Source of the DNA: Lachnospiraceae bacterium
Lineage (GTDB): Bacteria > Bacillota > Clostridia > Lachnospirales > Lachnospiraceae
DNA length: 5,350 nucleotides
Direction of reading: 5' to 3'
NCBI GenBank assembly: GCA_004552595.1
Contig: SFNX01000116.1
Span: 1-5,350, forward strand
Below the pieces are notes generated by a model. It had not been told where the DNA came from. It did not search any database and worked only from the letters and a program-made list of their open reading frames with translations. How positions within the stretch are numbered: position 1 is the stretch's first letter; every line of letters starts with the position of its first letter. Below, in pieces: positions 1 through 5,350 of the stretch. The position numbers and the translations under genes were made by a program.

Positions 1-182
1 TTGATAAATACACAGTAGAGCTTGATATATTTAAAAAGCCTTTTGATTACATTAAGATGGCAGAAGTAGAGTTTGAAAGTGATGAGGAAGCAATGTCCTT
101 TAACAAGCCTGACTGGTTTTTAGAGGAAGTGACAAATAACAGAGAATACCATAATTCGGTAATGAGCAGGAAGGTTTTTTAA
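1..182 (+). CDS. CYTH-domain (triphosphate tunnel metalloenzyme) protein, C-terminal part
   Basis: The 5' end lies outside the window. Reading from base 3, 59 codons run to a TAA at 180-182. The peptide has the strand-rich tail typical of small CYTH proteins: a V-E-L-D-I-F strand, then K-M-A-E-V-E-F with the alternating acidic residues that line the tunnel and bind metal, then an S-D-E-E-A helix, a P-D-W-F turn, E-E-V-T and a short N-S-V-M tail. Family members bind triphosphates with divalent metal, and many bacterial ones are inorganic triphosphatases; a few are class IV adenylate cyclases. Complete members of this type are about 155-165 residues, so roughly the last third is visible. The N-terminal ExExK signature that names the fold is not in the window, so the call rests on the tail alone. 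It ends one base before the next gene, suggesting co-transcription. The exact substrate is unknown. Confidence 0.72.
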   Translation, partial: DKYTVELDIFKKPFDYIKMAEVEFESDEEAMSFNKPDWFLEEVTNNREYHNSVMSRKVF

Positions 183-183
183 C

Positions 184-1125
184 ATGAATATGAGAAAGCA
201 GATAAGAGGTTCAATAATGCTGCTTATTGCAGCAATCATATGGGGCAGTGCATTTGTTGCACAGTCAGAAGGAATGGAATATGTCGAGCCATTTACTTTT
301 GCATCTATCAGATTTTTTATAGGTTCATTTGTCCTTCTTCCTGTAATATCATTCATGAAAAAGAAGGAAACCGGAAACGCCAACCTATTTGAAGACTATG
401 ATAAAGGTACAGGGATTAAAGGATTTGTGCTTAAGCATAAGCTTTTGGTCACGGGAAGTATTTTCTGTGGTCTTGCCCTCACTTTTGCAACTAATTTCCA
501 GCAGTGGGGAATAAAATACGTAAGCTCTGTAGGAAAAGCAGGCTTTATTACAACCCTCTATATTGTGCTCGTTCCGGTGTTTTCCCTATTCATCGGTAAA
601 AAGGTCAGACCGCTTATATGGGTTGCCCTTGCATTTGCGGTTTCAGGACTCTATTTCCTCTGTGTTACAAGCAAGCTTACATTTGAAATTTTGGATATAC
701 TGCTTATTATGTGCGCGGTTTTCTTTTCGTTACAGATTATGATAATAGACCATTACGTAGACAGAGTTAATCCTGTAGCGCTAAGCTCTTTGCAGTTCTT
801 TATCGTTGGAGTAATCTCGGCGATTTGTATGTTTATATTTGAGAAGCCGTCAATAAGTGCAATCATGTCCGCAATGGGACCTATTCTCTATGCGGGTGTT
901 CTCTCAAGCGGAGTTGCATTTACACTTCAGGTTATAGCACAAAAGGACTTAGACCCGACTCTTGCCTCAATGATAATGAGCCTTGAATCGGTAGTTTCCG
1001 TATTATCAGGCTTTGTGCTTCTTAACCAGAAATTGTCATTAAGAGAAGTACTTGGCTGTGTTCTAATGTTTATTGGTGTGATATTAGCGCAGCTTCCTGA
1101 AAAAAAGCAGCCTAAAGTGCAATGA
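184..1125 (+). CDS. EamA/DMT-superfamily transporter (RhaT-like permease)
   Basis: This 313-residue integral membrane protein has the ten-helix, two-repeat layout of the drug/metabolite transporter superfamily. Hydrophobic segments lie near residues 10-28, 36-57, 85-105, 115-137, 143-161 (repeat 1) and 167-187, 197-218, 228-250, 258-280, 285-303 (repeat 2). Family hallmarks visible are W-G-S-A-F-V-A-Q in helix 1 (20-27), G-K-A-G-F-I-T-T-L-Y at 117-126, and the second-repeat S-L-E-S-V (266-270), whose Glu is highly conserved in EamA domains. A charged loop at 59-80 is somewhat longer than usual. The ATG at 184 is preceded by AGGAAGG at 168-174 with a nine-base spacer; a second ATG at 190 is a less likely start. 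The gene begins one base after the CYTH stop. Known family substrates range over amino acids, sugars, nucleotides and drugs, and sequence alone does not choose. Its 3' end overlaps the convergent aminotransferase by 14 bp. Confidence 0.93.
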   Translation: MNMRKQIRGSIMLLIAAIIWGSAFVAQSEGMEYVEPFTFASIRFFIGSFVLLPVISFMKKKETGNANLFEDYDKGTGIKGFVLKHKLLVTGSIFCGLALTFATNFQQWGIKYVSSVGKAGFITTLYIVLVPVFSLFIGKKVRPLIWVALAFAVSGLYFLCVTSKLTFEILDILLIMCAVFFSLQIMIIDHYVDRVNPVALSSLQFFIVGVISAICMFIFEKPSISAIMSAMGPILYAGVLSSGVAFTLQVIAQKDLDPTLASMIMSLESVVSVLSGFVLLNQKLSLREVLGCVLMFIGVILAQLPEKKQPKVQ

Positions 1126-2215
1126 TGTCACATATTCTTTTGACATCATCTGTCGACAAATCTGCATACATAGGCAGAGTGAGAACTCTCCTGCTTATGT
1201 CCCTTGCAATACTTGTGTTACCTGAATCGAATACATCCTTATATGCCTCTATTTCATTTGTAAGAGGATAGAAGTACTTACGTGATTTGATTCCGTTTTC
1301 AGATAGTTTATTGAATATTTCATCTCTTGAAAGCTTATATTCATCTGTAAATATTACAGGGAAATAAGCGTGATTCCTAGTCTGATTTTCACTAACAGGA
1401 TTAAGCTTAACACCCTTTATGCCGCTTAGGCCATCTCTATAAGCTTTTTCAACGATACTTCTTTTCTTAATTTCATCATCGACATGTCTTAAATTACATA
1501 TACCCATTGCAGCTGCAAATTCATTCATTTTAGCATTTGGTCCGACAAATGGAATCGATTCTTCGTCGTGAATTCCGAAATCCCTTATCTCTTCAATTAC
1601 CTTTGAAAGAGACGGATCCTTAAATGTTATTGCACCGCCCTCGATTGTGTTATATACCTTTGTAGCATGGAAGCTGAAAATAGATGCATCGCCAAGACAT
1701 CCGACAGGAATGCCTTTATAGCTGACAGAAAATGCATGTGCCGCATCGTAAATTACTTTAAGGTTATATTTGTCGGCAATCTTTTCTATTTTTTCTGCAT
1801 CACAAATATTACCGTATACATGTACAGGTAAAATGGCAGATGTTTTGTCTGTAATAAGTGCTTCGATTTTATCTGCATCAATTGTGTAATTATCAGGATT
1901 AATGTCACAGAATACAGGCTTTAATCCGCATCTTACAATGCTGTGAGTAGTCGAAACAAAAGTAAAAGGCGTAGTTATGACTTCAGATCCGTATGGAAGT
2001 TTTAAAGCGGTAAGAATAAGCTCAAGTGCCATATGACCGTTAACCGTAAGCTCTAAATTATCTGTAGAAAGATATTCCTTTAGCTGCTCTTTAAGAAGGC
2101 GTGCTTTTACTCCGTGGTTTGTGAGCCAGTGTGAATCCCACAATTCTTTTATTTCATTAGTGTATTCATCAAAATCAGGCATTGATGAACGTGTCACAAG
2201 AATGTCTTTACTCAT
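1112..2215 (-). CDS. DegT/DnrJ/EryC1/StrS-family PLP aminotransferase, VioA-like
   Basis: This 367-residue, full-length fold-type I aminotransferase belongs to the family that aminates keto-sugars of nucleotide sugars in the cytoplasm, using PLP and usually glutamate. Visible motifs are the W-L-T-N-H-G entry (30-35), N-G-H-M-A-L phosphate-binding turn (59-64), T-T-P-F-T-F-V-S-T with a PLP-stacking aromatic (81-89), Y-D-A-A-H with the pyridine-binding Asp157, F-S-F-H-A-T-K with the Schiff-base Lys186, E-G-G-A-I (192-196), K-M-N-E (229-232) and S-R-K-Y-F-Y-P-L (311-318). Overall it most resembles VioA-type dTDP-4-keto-6-deoxyglucose 4-aminotransferases, but the substrate is inferred only. His61 stands where Thr is usual (SGT/NGT). 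The ATG is preceded by AAGGA (2225-2229 on the minus strand) at nine bases. No other sugar-nucleotide gene lies in the window, so it stands alone between two transporter loci, convergent with the EamA gene and divergent from the ABC genes. Confidence 0.9.
   Translation of the reverse strand: MSKDILVTRSSMPDFDEYTNEIKELWDSHWLTNHGVKARLLKEQLKEYLSTDNLELTVNGHMALELILTALKLPYGSEVITTPFTFVSTTHSIVRCGLKPVFCDINPDNYTIDADKIEALITDKTSAILPVHVYGNICDAEKIEKIADKYNLKVIYDAAHAFSVSYKGIPVGCLGDASIFSFHATKVYNTIEGGAITFKDPSLSKVIEEIRDFGIHDEESIPFVGPNAKMNEFAAAMGICNLRHVDDEIKKRSIVEKAYRDGLSGIKGVKLNPVSENQTRNHAYFPVIFTDEYKLSRDEIFNKLSENGIKSRKYFYPLTNEIEAYKDVFDSGNTSIARDISRRVLTLPMYADLSTDDVKRICDIIAL
1122..1149. other. Perfect 9-bp inverted repeat at the convergent gene ends
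   Basis: ATGATGTCA at 1122-1130 is the exact reverse complement of TGACATCAT at 1141-1149, with a 10-base spacer. It straddles the transporter stop codon and lies in the last codons of the opposing aminotransferase. Neither direction has a T-run after the stem, so it is not a convincing intrinsic terminator. It could still act as an RNA 3'-end hairpin for the transporter message, or it may be chance. No better terminator is visible for either gene. Confidence 0.3.
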
Positions 2216-2274
2216 ATATATGAATCCTTAAAATAGCATAAATATTGCATTTGTACACAAAAAAATCACATTTA

Positions 2275-2280
2275 ATTATA
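2275..2280 (-). promoter_or_regulatory. Probable -10 element for the aminotransferase gene
   Basis: A perfect TATAAT lies on the minus strand, which would start transcription near 2268 and give a leader of about 50 bases before the ATG at 2215. The -35 at 16-18 bases upstream is poor (TATCAT-like at 2298-2303), so strength would depend on the surrounding A/T tracts or an activator. The whole stretch 2230-2310 is very AT-rich, which raises the chance of a fortuitous match. Confidence 0.45.
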
Positions 2281-2298
2281 CAATAAAAAAACATAAAA

Positions 2299-2307
2299 TG
2301 ATATAAT
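2299..2307 (+). promoter_or_regulatory. Extended -10 promoter for the ABC exporter operon
   Basis: TGATATAAT reads as an extended -10 (TG-N-TATAAT) with a perfect hexamer at 2302-2307. The -35 position at 17 bases (2279-2284, TACAAT) is weak, which extended -10 promoters tolerate. Two seven-base A-tracts (2259-2265 and 2285-2291) lie upstream and could act as UP-type or curved DNA. Transcription should start near 2313-2316, leaving only a few bases before the terminator-like hairpin and about 70 bases before the first ABC start codon. Confidence 0.6.
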
Positions 2308-2321
2308 CTAAATCGTGTAAT

Positions 2322-2349
2322 CGCCCAGCCATTGCTTGGGGCGTTTTTT
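2322..2349 (+). terminator. Promoter-proximal intrinsic terminator / probable attenuator
   Basis: CGCCC (2322-2326) pairs perfectly with GGGCG (2339-2343). Above it AGC (2327-2329) can pair with GCT (2334-2336) across a CATT loop, with a two-base bulge on the 3' side. T6 follows at once at 2344-2349. This is a textbook intrinsic terminator on the plus strand only. No plus-strand gene ends just upstream, because the neighbour is divergent. The structure therefore sits in the leader of the ABC operon, where it should stop transcripts at about 35 bases unless relieved. The conditional element that relieves it is not visible. It may instead simply block read-through from the distant EamA gene. 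Confidence 0.75.
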
Positions 2350-2373
2350 GTTGGAGATAAACCTTTATTACTG

Positions 2374-2379
2374 AGGAGG
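2374..2379 (+). promoter_or_regulatory. Ribosome binding site fixing the TTG start of the first ABC gene
   Basis: AGGAGG with flanking G on both sides sits six bases before TTG at 2386-2388. This sets the start there. An in-frame TTG at 2332 would place the first codons inside the terminator hairpin, without any Shine-Dalgarno sequence. Confidence 0.85.
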
Positions 2380-2385
2380 GATAAT

Positions 2386-4137
2386 TTGGTTAAGACACTA
2401 AGTAAATACATTAAAGAATTTACTAAAGATTCTATACTTACTCCTGTTTTTATGATAATTGAAGTAATCTGTGAGATGATTATGCCTTTGTTAATGGCTT
2501 CAATCATTGACGAAGGAGTTGAGAATGGTAACCTTAATCACATATATAAAACAGGTGGATTGATGGTTGTGTGTGCTGTAATCGGGTTGCTTTCAGGACT
2601 TCTTGGTGCAAAACTTGCCGCAAGGGCTTCAGCCGGATTTGCAAGAAATCTAAGAAAAGGAATGTTTGATAATATACAGAGATTTTCGTTCGCAAACATT
2701 GATAAATTCTCAACGGCAGGACTTGTAACACGTATGACAACAGATGTTACAAGTGTTCAGCAGTCATATCAGATGCTTTTAAGAATGTGTATGAGAGCAC
2801 CTGCAACGCTTGTTATTGCTTTGTTTATGGCATACAACATAAATAAGAGAATTACAAGTATATATTTTGTTGCTGTTATATTCCTTTCTATATGCCTGTT
2901 CTTCATTATTAGAGCAGGTATGAAGTACTTCAGACAGATGTTTAAGATGTATGACGGATTAAACGAATCCGTACAGGAAAATGTTACGGGAATCAGAGTA
3001 GTTAAAGCATTTGTCAGGGAAGAGCACGAAATCGGAAAGTTCAATAAGGCCAATAAAAAGCTCTATGATATGTCTGTTAAGGCAGAATCAATAGTAGTAA
3101 CGAACATGCCGCTTATGATGTTTACTGTTTACGTATGTATTCTTTTAATAAGCTGGGTCGGCGCTCATATGATTGTGTCTAACGAGCTTACTACAGGTGA
3201 GCTTATGAGTCTTCTTACATACTGCATGTCGATACTTACTTCTCTTATGATGGTATCGATGATTTTCGTTATGATGTCAATGTCTATCGCGGCAATGGAG
3301 CGAATCGCGGATGTGCTTACAGAAGAGCCGACTATTGTCAATCCTGAAAACCCTGTATTTGAGGTTCAGGATGGAAGCATTGAATATAGAGATGTTTACT
3401 TTAGATATAATATGACAAGTAAAGAGCCTGTATTAAAGGACATAGATTTAAAGATTGAATCAGGTGAAGTAATCGGAATTATCGGTGGAACAGGTTCTGC
3501 AAAAACATCTCTTGTCAATCTGATTTCAAGACTTTACGACGTAACAGGCGGAGAGGTACTTGTCGGCAACAGAAACGTTAAGGAATACGACCTTGAAACG
3601 TTAAGAAATGAAGTATCAGTAGTACTTCAGAAAAACGTTCTCTTCTCAGGTTCAATTCTTGACAATTTAAGGTGGGGTAATAAAGACGCTACACTTGAAG
3701 AATGCAGGGAAGCATGCAAAATAGCATGTGCTGATGACTTCATTATGGAATTTGAGAACGGCTATGATACTAAAATTGAGCAGGGCGGAACTAATGTTTC
3801 CGGTGGCCAGAAGCAGAGACTTTGTATTGCGAGAGCCTTGCTTAAAAAGCCAAAAATACTCATCCTTGATGACTCAACCTCTGCTGTTGATACTGCAACA
3901 GATGCAAAGATTACAGAAGGTCTTAAGAATGCGATTCCTGAAACTACAAAAATAATTATCGCACAGAGAATTTCATCCGTTATGCACGCTGACAGAATCG
4001 TTGTAATGGACAACGGTAAGATTAACGGCGTCGGAACACATGAAGAGCTCCTTAATAATAATGAGATTTACAGAGATGTATATGAGTCACAGACAGTGGG
4101 AGCAGGTGACTTTGATGAAAAAGGAGGTGCTAACTAA
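2386..4137 (+). CDS. ABC exporter half-transporter (TMD-NBD) with degenerate ATPase site
   Basis: From the TTG start the protein is 583 residues, the normal size for a fused membrane-plus-ATPase half exporter. Six helices lie near 16-42, 57-82, 136-152, 156-179, 238-264 and 272-307, with E-N-V-T-G-I-R-V-V-K-A-F preceding TM5. The ATPase domain shows Walker A G-G-T-G-S-A-K-T (367-374), Q-loop Gln415, signature V-S-G-G-Q (471-475), Walker B L-I-L-D (492-495), D-loop S-A-V-D (499-502) and the switch at Gln527. Asp496 replaces the catalytic Glu and Gln527 replaces the H-loop His. This is the pattern of the non-catalytic subunit of heterodimeric exporters such as BmrCD, LmrCD and TM287/288. It should pair in the membrane with the next gene, which overlaps its stop by one base. 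The substrate is unknown; drugs or lipids are usual for the family. Expression likely depends on read-through of the leader terminator. Confidence 0.94.
   Translation: MVKTLSKYIKEFTKDSILTPVFMIIEVICEMIMPLLMASIIDEGVENGNLNHIYKTGGLMVVCAVIGLLSGLLGAKLAARASAGFARNLRKGMFDNIQRFSFANIDKFSTAGLVTRMTTDVTSVQQSYQMLLRMCMRAPATLVIALFMAYNINKRITSIYFVAVIFLSICLFFIIRAGMKYFRQMFKMYDGLNESVQENVTGIRVVKAFVREEHEIGKFNKANKKLYDMSVKAESIVVTNMPLMMFTVYVCILLISWVGAHMIVSNELTTGELMSLLTYCMSILTSLMMVSMIFVMMSMSIAAMERIADVLTEEPTIVNPENPVFEVQDGSIEYRDVYFRYNMTSKEPVLKDIDLKIESGEVIGIIGGTGSAKTSLVNLISRLYDVTGGEVLVGNRNVKEYDLETLRNEVSVVLQKNVLFSGSILDNLRWGNKDATLEECREACKIACADDFIMEFENGYDTKIEQGGTNVSGGQKQRLCIARALLKKPKILILDDSTSAVDTATDAKITEGLKNAIPETTKIIIAQRISSVMHADRIVVMDNGKINGVGTHEELLNNNEIYRDVYESQTVGAGDFDEKGGAN
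4121..4128 (+). promoter_or_regulatory. Strong ribosome binding site inside the end of the first ABC gene
   Basis: AAGGAGGT, a full anti-16S match, lies nine bases (counted from GGAGG) before the ATG at 4137 and within the last codons of the upstream gene. Together with the TAATG stop/start overlap it indicates coupled translation and balanced production of the two exporter halves. Confidence 0.85.
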
Positions 4138-5350
4138 TGCCAAGACCGGGAGGACATGCAGCAAGTATTGCCGCCAAATCAGCACCTAAGGTTAAAAATC
4201 CGGGAAAGATACTTAAGCGTATTTTTTCAATGATATTTGAAAAGTACAGTATTCATGTAATTGTAGTATTAATATGTGTATTACTTAATACATATGCTTC
4301 AATTCAGGGTACCCTTTTTACAAAGACATTAATTGACGACTATATAGCACCAATGCTACTTAAGAGTAGTCCTGATTTTGCCCCGTTATTATCTGCAATA
4401 ATAAGAATAGCAATTATTTATTTGCTTGGGGTAGGTGCATCTTTTCTTCAGCAGAAGCTTATGATTTATGTTGCACAGGGAACTCTTCTTAGAATACGTG
4501 AGAAGATTTTTTCCAGCATGGAAAAGCTTCCGATTAAGTATTTTGACACACATGCTCACGGAGACATAATGAGTATTTACACAAATGATGTTGATACTCT
4601 TCGTCAGCTTATTTCACAGAGCCTTGTTCAGCTTGTATCAAGCGTTGTAACAATATGCTGGACATTTGTAACGATGATAATGCTTTCAGTTCCGCTTACG
4701 ATAGTTACGTGTATTATGATTGCATTAACTATGATTGCATCGGGTCAGATTCTAAAGCGCTCGGGTGAAAATTTTGTTAAACAGCAAAAGTCAATCGGAC
4801 AGCTCAACGGATTTGTTGAAGAGATGATGACAGGACAGAAGGTAGTTAAGGTGTTCTGTCATGAACAGGAAAACACTGCTGAATTTAATGAACTTAACGA
4901 GAATCTTTTTATCAGTGCATATAATGCCAATAAATTTGCAAACAGTATGGGTCCTATAAGTAGTCAGCTTGGTAACCTAAGCTATGTAATGTGTGCAGTA
5001 GTAGGCGGAATGCCTATTAACCAGGTTGCTAACCAGTTTAACAGTATTATTATGGCATTAGCTGGTGCTGAGAGAGTATTTAATCTTATGGATGAAGAGC
5101 CTGAAAAAGATGAAGGATATGTTGAGCTTGTAAATGCTAAAATCGTTGATGGTGAGCTTGTTGAGACAGATGAGAGAACTGATAAATGGGCATGGAAGCA
5201 TATTCATCAGGCAGATGGTTCTATTGACTTAGTTCCTCTTGAAGGTGACATAGTTCTTGATGCGGTTGATTTTTCTTATACCGGAGATAAGCTTGTACTG
5301 GAAGACGTTTCGGTATATGCACATGCCGGACAGAAAATTGCGTTTGTAGG
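4137..5350 (+). CDS. Partner ABC exporter half-transporter, 3' truncated by window, apparent internal deletion
   Basis: The ATG shares its A with the TAA of the previous gene, and 404 codons stay open to the window edge. The protein begins with a basic, Gly/Pro-rich tail of about 25 residues, then TM1 (about 38-60), TM2 (82-108), coupling region with Y-F-D-T-H-A-H-G-D-I (135-144) and T-N-D-V-D-T-L-R (149-156), TM3 (161-183), TM4 (185-206) and E-E-M-M-T-G-Q-K-V-V-K-V-F (228-240). The linker W-A-W-K-H-I-H-Q-A-D (351-360) and A-loop region F-S-Y (379-381) lead to I-A-F-V-G, the start of Walker A. After G-N-L-S-Y-V-M-C-A-V-V-G-G (279-291) the sequence jumps to M-P-I-N-Q-V (292-297). Relatives have roughly 25 more residues here, forming the end of TM5, an outer loop and the first half of TM6. 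The catalytic motifs lie outside the window; as partner of a degenerate subunit it should carry the canonical catalytic Glu. Confidence 0.88.
   Translation, partial: MPRPGGHAASIAAKSAPKVKNPGKILKRIFSMIFEKYSIHVIVVLICVLLNTYASIQGTLFTKTLIDDYIAPMLLKSSPDFAPLLSAIIRIAIIYLLGVGASFLQQKLMIYVAQGTLLRIREKIFSSMEKLPIKYFDTHAHGDIMSIYTNDVDTLRQLISQSLVQLVSSVVTICWTFVTMIMLSVPLTIVTCIMIALTMIASGQILKRSGENFVKQQKSIGQLNGFVEEMMTGQKVVKVFCHEQENTAEFNELNENLFISAYNANKFANSMGPISSQLGNLSYVMCAVVGGMPINQVANQFNSIIMALAGAERVFNLMDEEPEKDEGYVELVNAKIVDGELVETDERTDKWAWKHIHQADGSIDLVPLEGDIVLDAVDFSYTGDKLVLEDVSVYAHAGQKIAFV
5004..5015 (+). other. Apparent in-frame deletion junction in TM5/TM6 of the second ABC gene
   Basis: Codons G290-G291 (TM5 side) are followed directly by M292-P293 (mid-TM6). 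In the first ABC gene of this operon the corresponding stretch, from the middle of TM5 through the outer loop to the middle of TM6, is present. The frame is kept and no stop or remnant is visible. The expected length of the missing piece is estimated from memory of the family, not from an alignment. Confidence 0.65.

Noticed and set aside
120..383. A minus-strand open frame of 87 codons over the CYTH/EamA junction.
   Set aside because: It is antisense to two genes with clear family matches and has no start context.
2251..2260. TTGTACACAA as a regulator operator.
   Set aside because: The dyad is only four base pairs per arm around a two-base centre in an AT-rich region, and it is not repeated near either promoter.
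2315..2320. GTG directly followed by TAA at the predicted transcript start, as a minimal start-stop leader ORF.
   Set aside because: There is no ribosome binding site and almost no 5' leader, so ribosome-mediated attenuation from it is not credible.
2332..2385. An 18-codon N-terminal extension of the first ABC protein from an in-frame TTG at 2332.
   Set aside because: The codon lies in the loop and stem of the terminator hairpin, has no ribosome binding site, and the extension does not look like the family N-terminus. The TTG at 2386 has an ideal AGGAGG.
2308..2385. A known riboswitch aptamer controlling the exporter.
   Set aside because: Only about 10 bases precede the terminator stem from the predicted start, and I recognise no guanidine, preQ1 or other aptamer core in the leader.
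2208..2507. A minus-strand open frame of 99 codons covering the divergent control region.
   Set aside because: It crosses both promoters and the terminator, overlaps two well-supported genes, and its translation is low-complexity and without family resemblance.
2534..3053. Two minus-strand open frames (2534-2740 and 2769-3053) opposite the ABC membrane domain.
   Set aside because: They are antisense shadows of a strongly conserved coding sequence, with no ribosome binding site or recognisable product.
3728..4013. A plus-strand (3728-3955) and a minus-strand (3762-4013) frame inside the ABC ATPase domain.
   Set aside because: Both overlap the conserved signature, Walker B and H-loop codons of the real gene and have no features of their own.
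4995..5030. A frameshift in the second ABC gene at the TM5/TM6 junction.
   Set aside because: Both sides of the junction match the family in the same frame, so the anomaly is an in-frame loss, not a shift.

Overview
The window reads as a low-to-moderate GC, gene-dense chromosomal segment from an anaerobic Firmicute, most likely a gut or rumen clostridium of the Lachnospiraceae type. The basis is strong AGGAGG-type ribosome binding sites, a TTG start, short or overlapping gene junctions, and proteins that resemble clostridial family members. The genus cannot be fixed from the sequence alone.

Layout: (1) 1-182, plus strand, the C-terminal third of a CYTH-domain (triphosphate tunnel) protein. 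(2) 184-1125, plus strand, a complete EamA/DMT-family ten-helix transporter, starting one base after the CYTH stop and so probably in the same operon. (3) 1112-2215, minus strand, a complete DegT/DnrJ/EryC1/StrS-family PLP aminotransferase resembling VioA-type nucleotide-sugar aminotransferases. It converges on the transporter with a 14-bp tail-to-tail overlap. (4) 2216-2385, a 170-bp AT-rich divergent control region with back-to-back promoters and, on the plus side, a terminator hairpin with a T6 tract immediately after an extended -10 promoter. (5) 2386-4137, plus strand, an ABC exporter half-transporter with degenerate ATPase motifs (Asp for the catalytic Glu, Gln for the H-loop His). (6) 4137-5350, plus strand, the partner half-transporter, overlapping the previous stop by one base and cut by the window edge just as the Walker A motif begins.

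Genes 5 and 6 would form a heterodimeric type IV (BmrCD/LmrCD/TM287-288-like) exporter, one subunit carrying the degenerate nucleotide site. The promoter-proximal terminator suggests expression controlled by transcription attenuation, as known for several drug exporters in this phylum. The most unusual point is in gene 6. The reading frame is intact, but the end of TM5, the external loop and the first half of TM6 (about 25 residues by family comparison from memory) appear to be missing at about position 5009/5010. This is either an assembly error or a genuine in-frame deletion that should disable or alter the exporter. No CRISPR array, tRNA, rRNA, insertion sequence or attachment site was seen.
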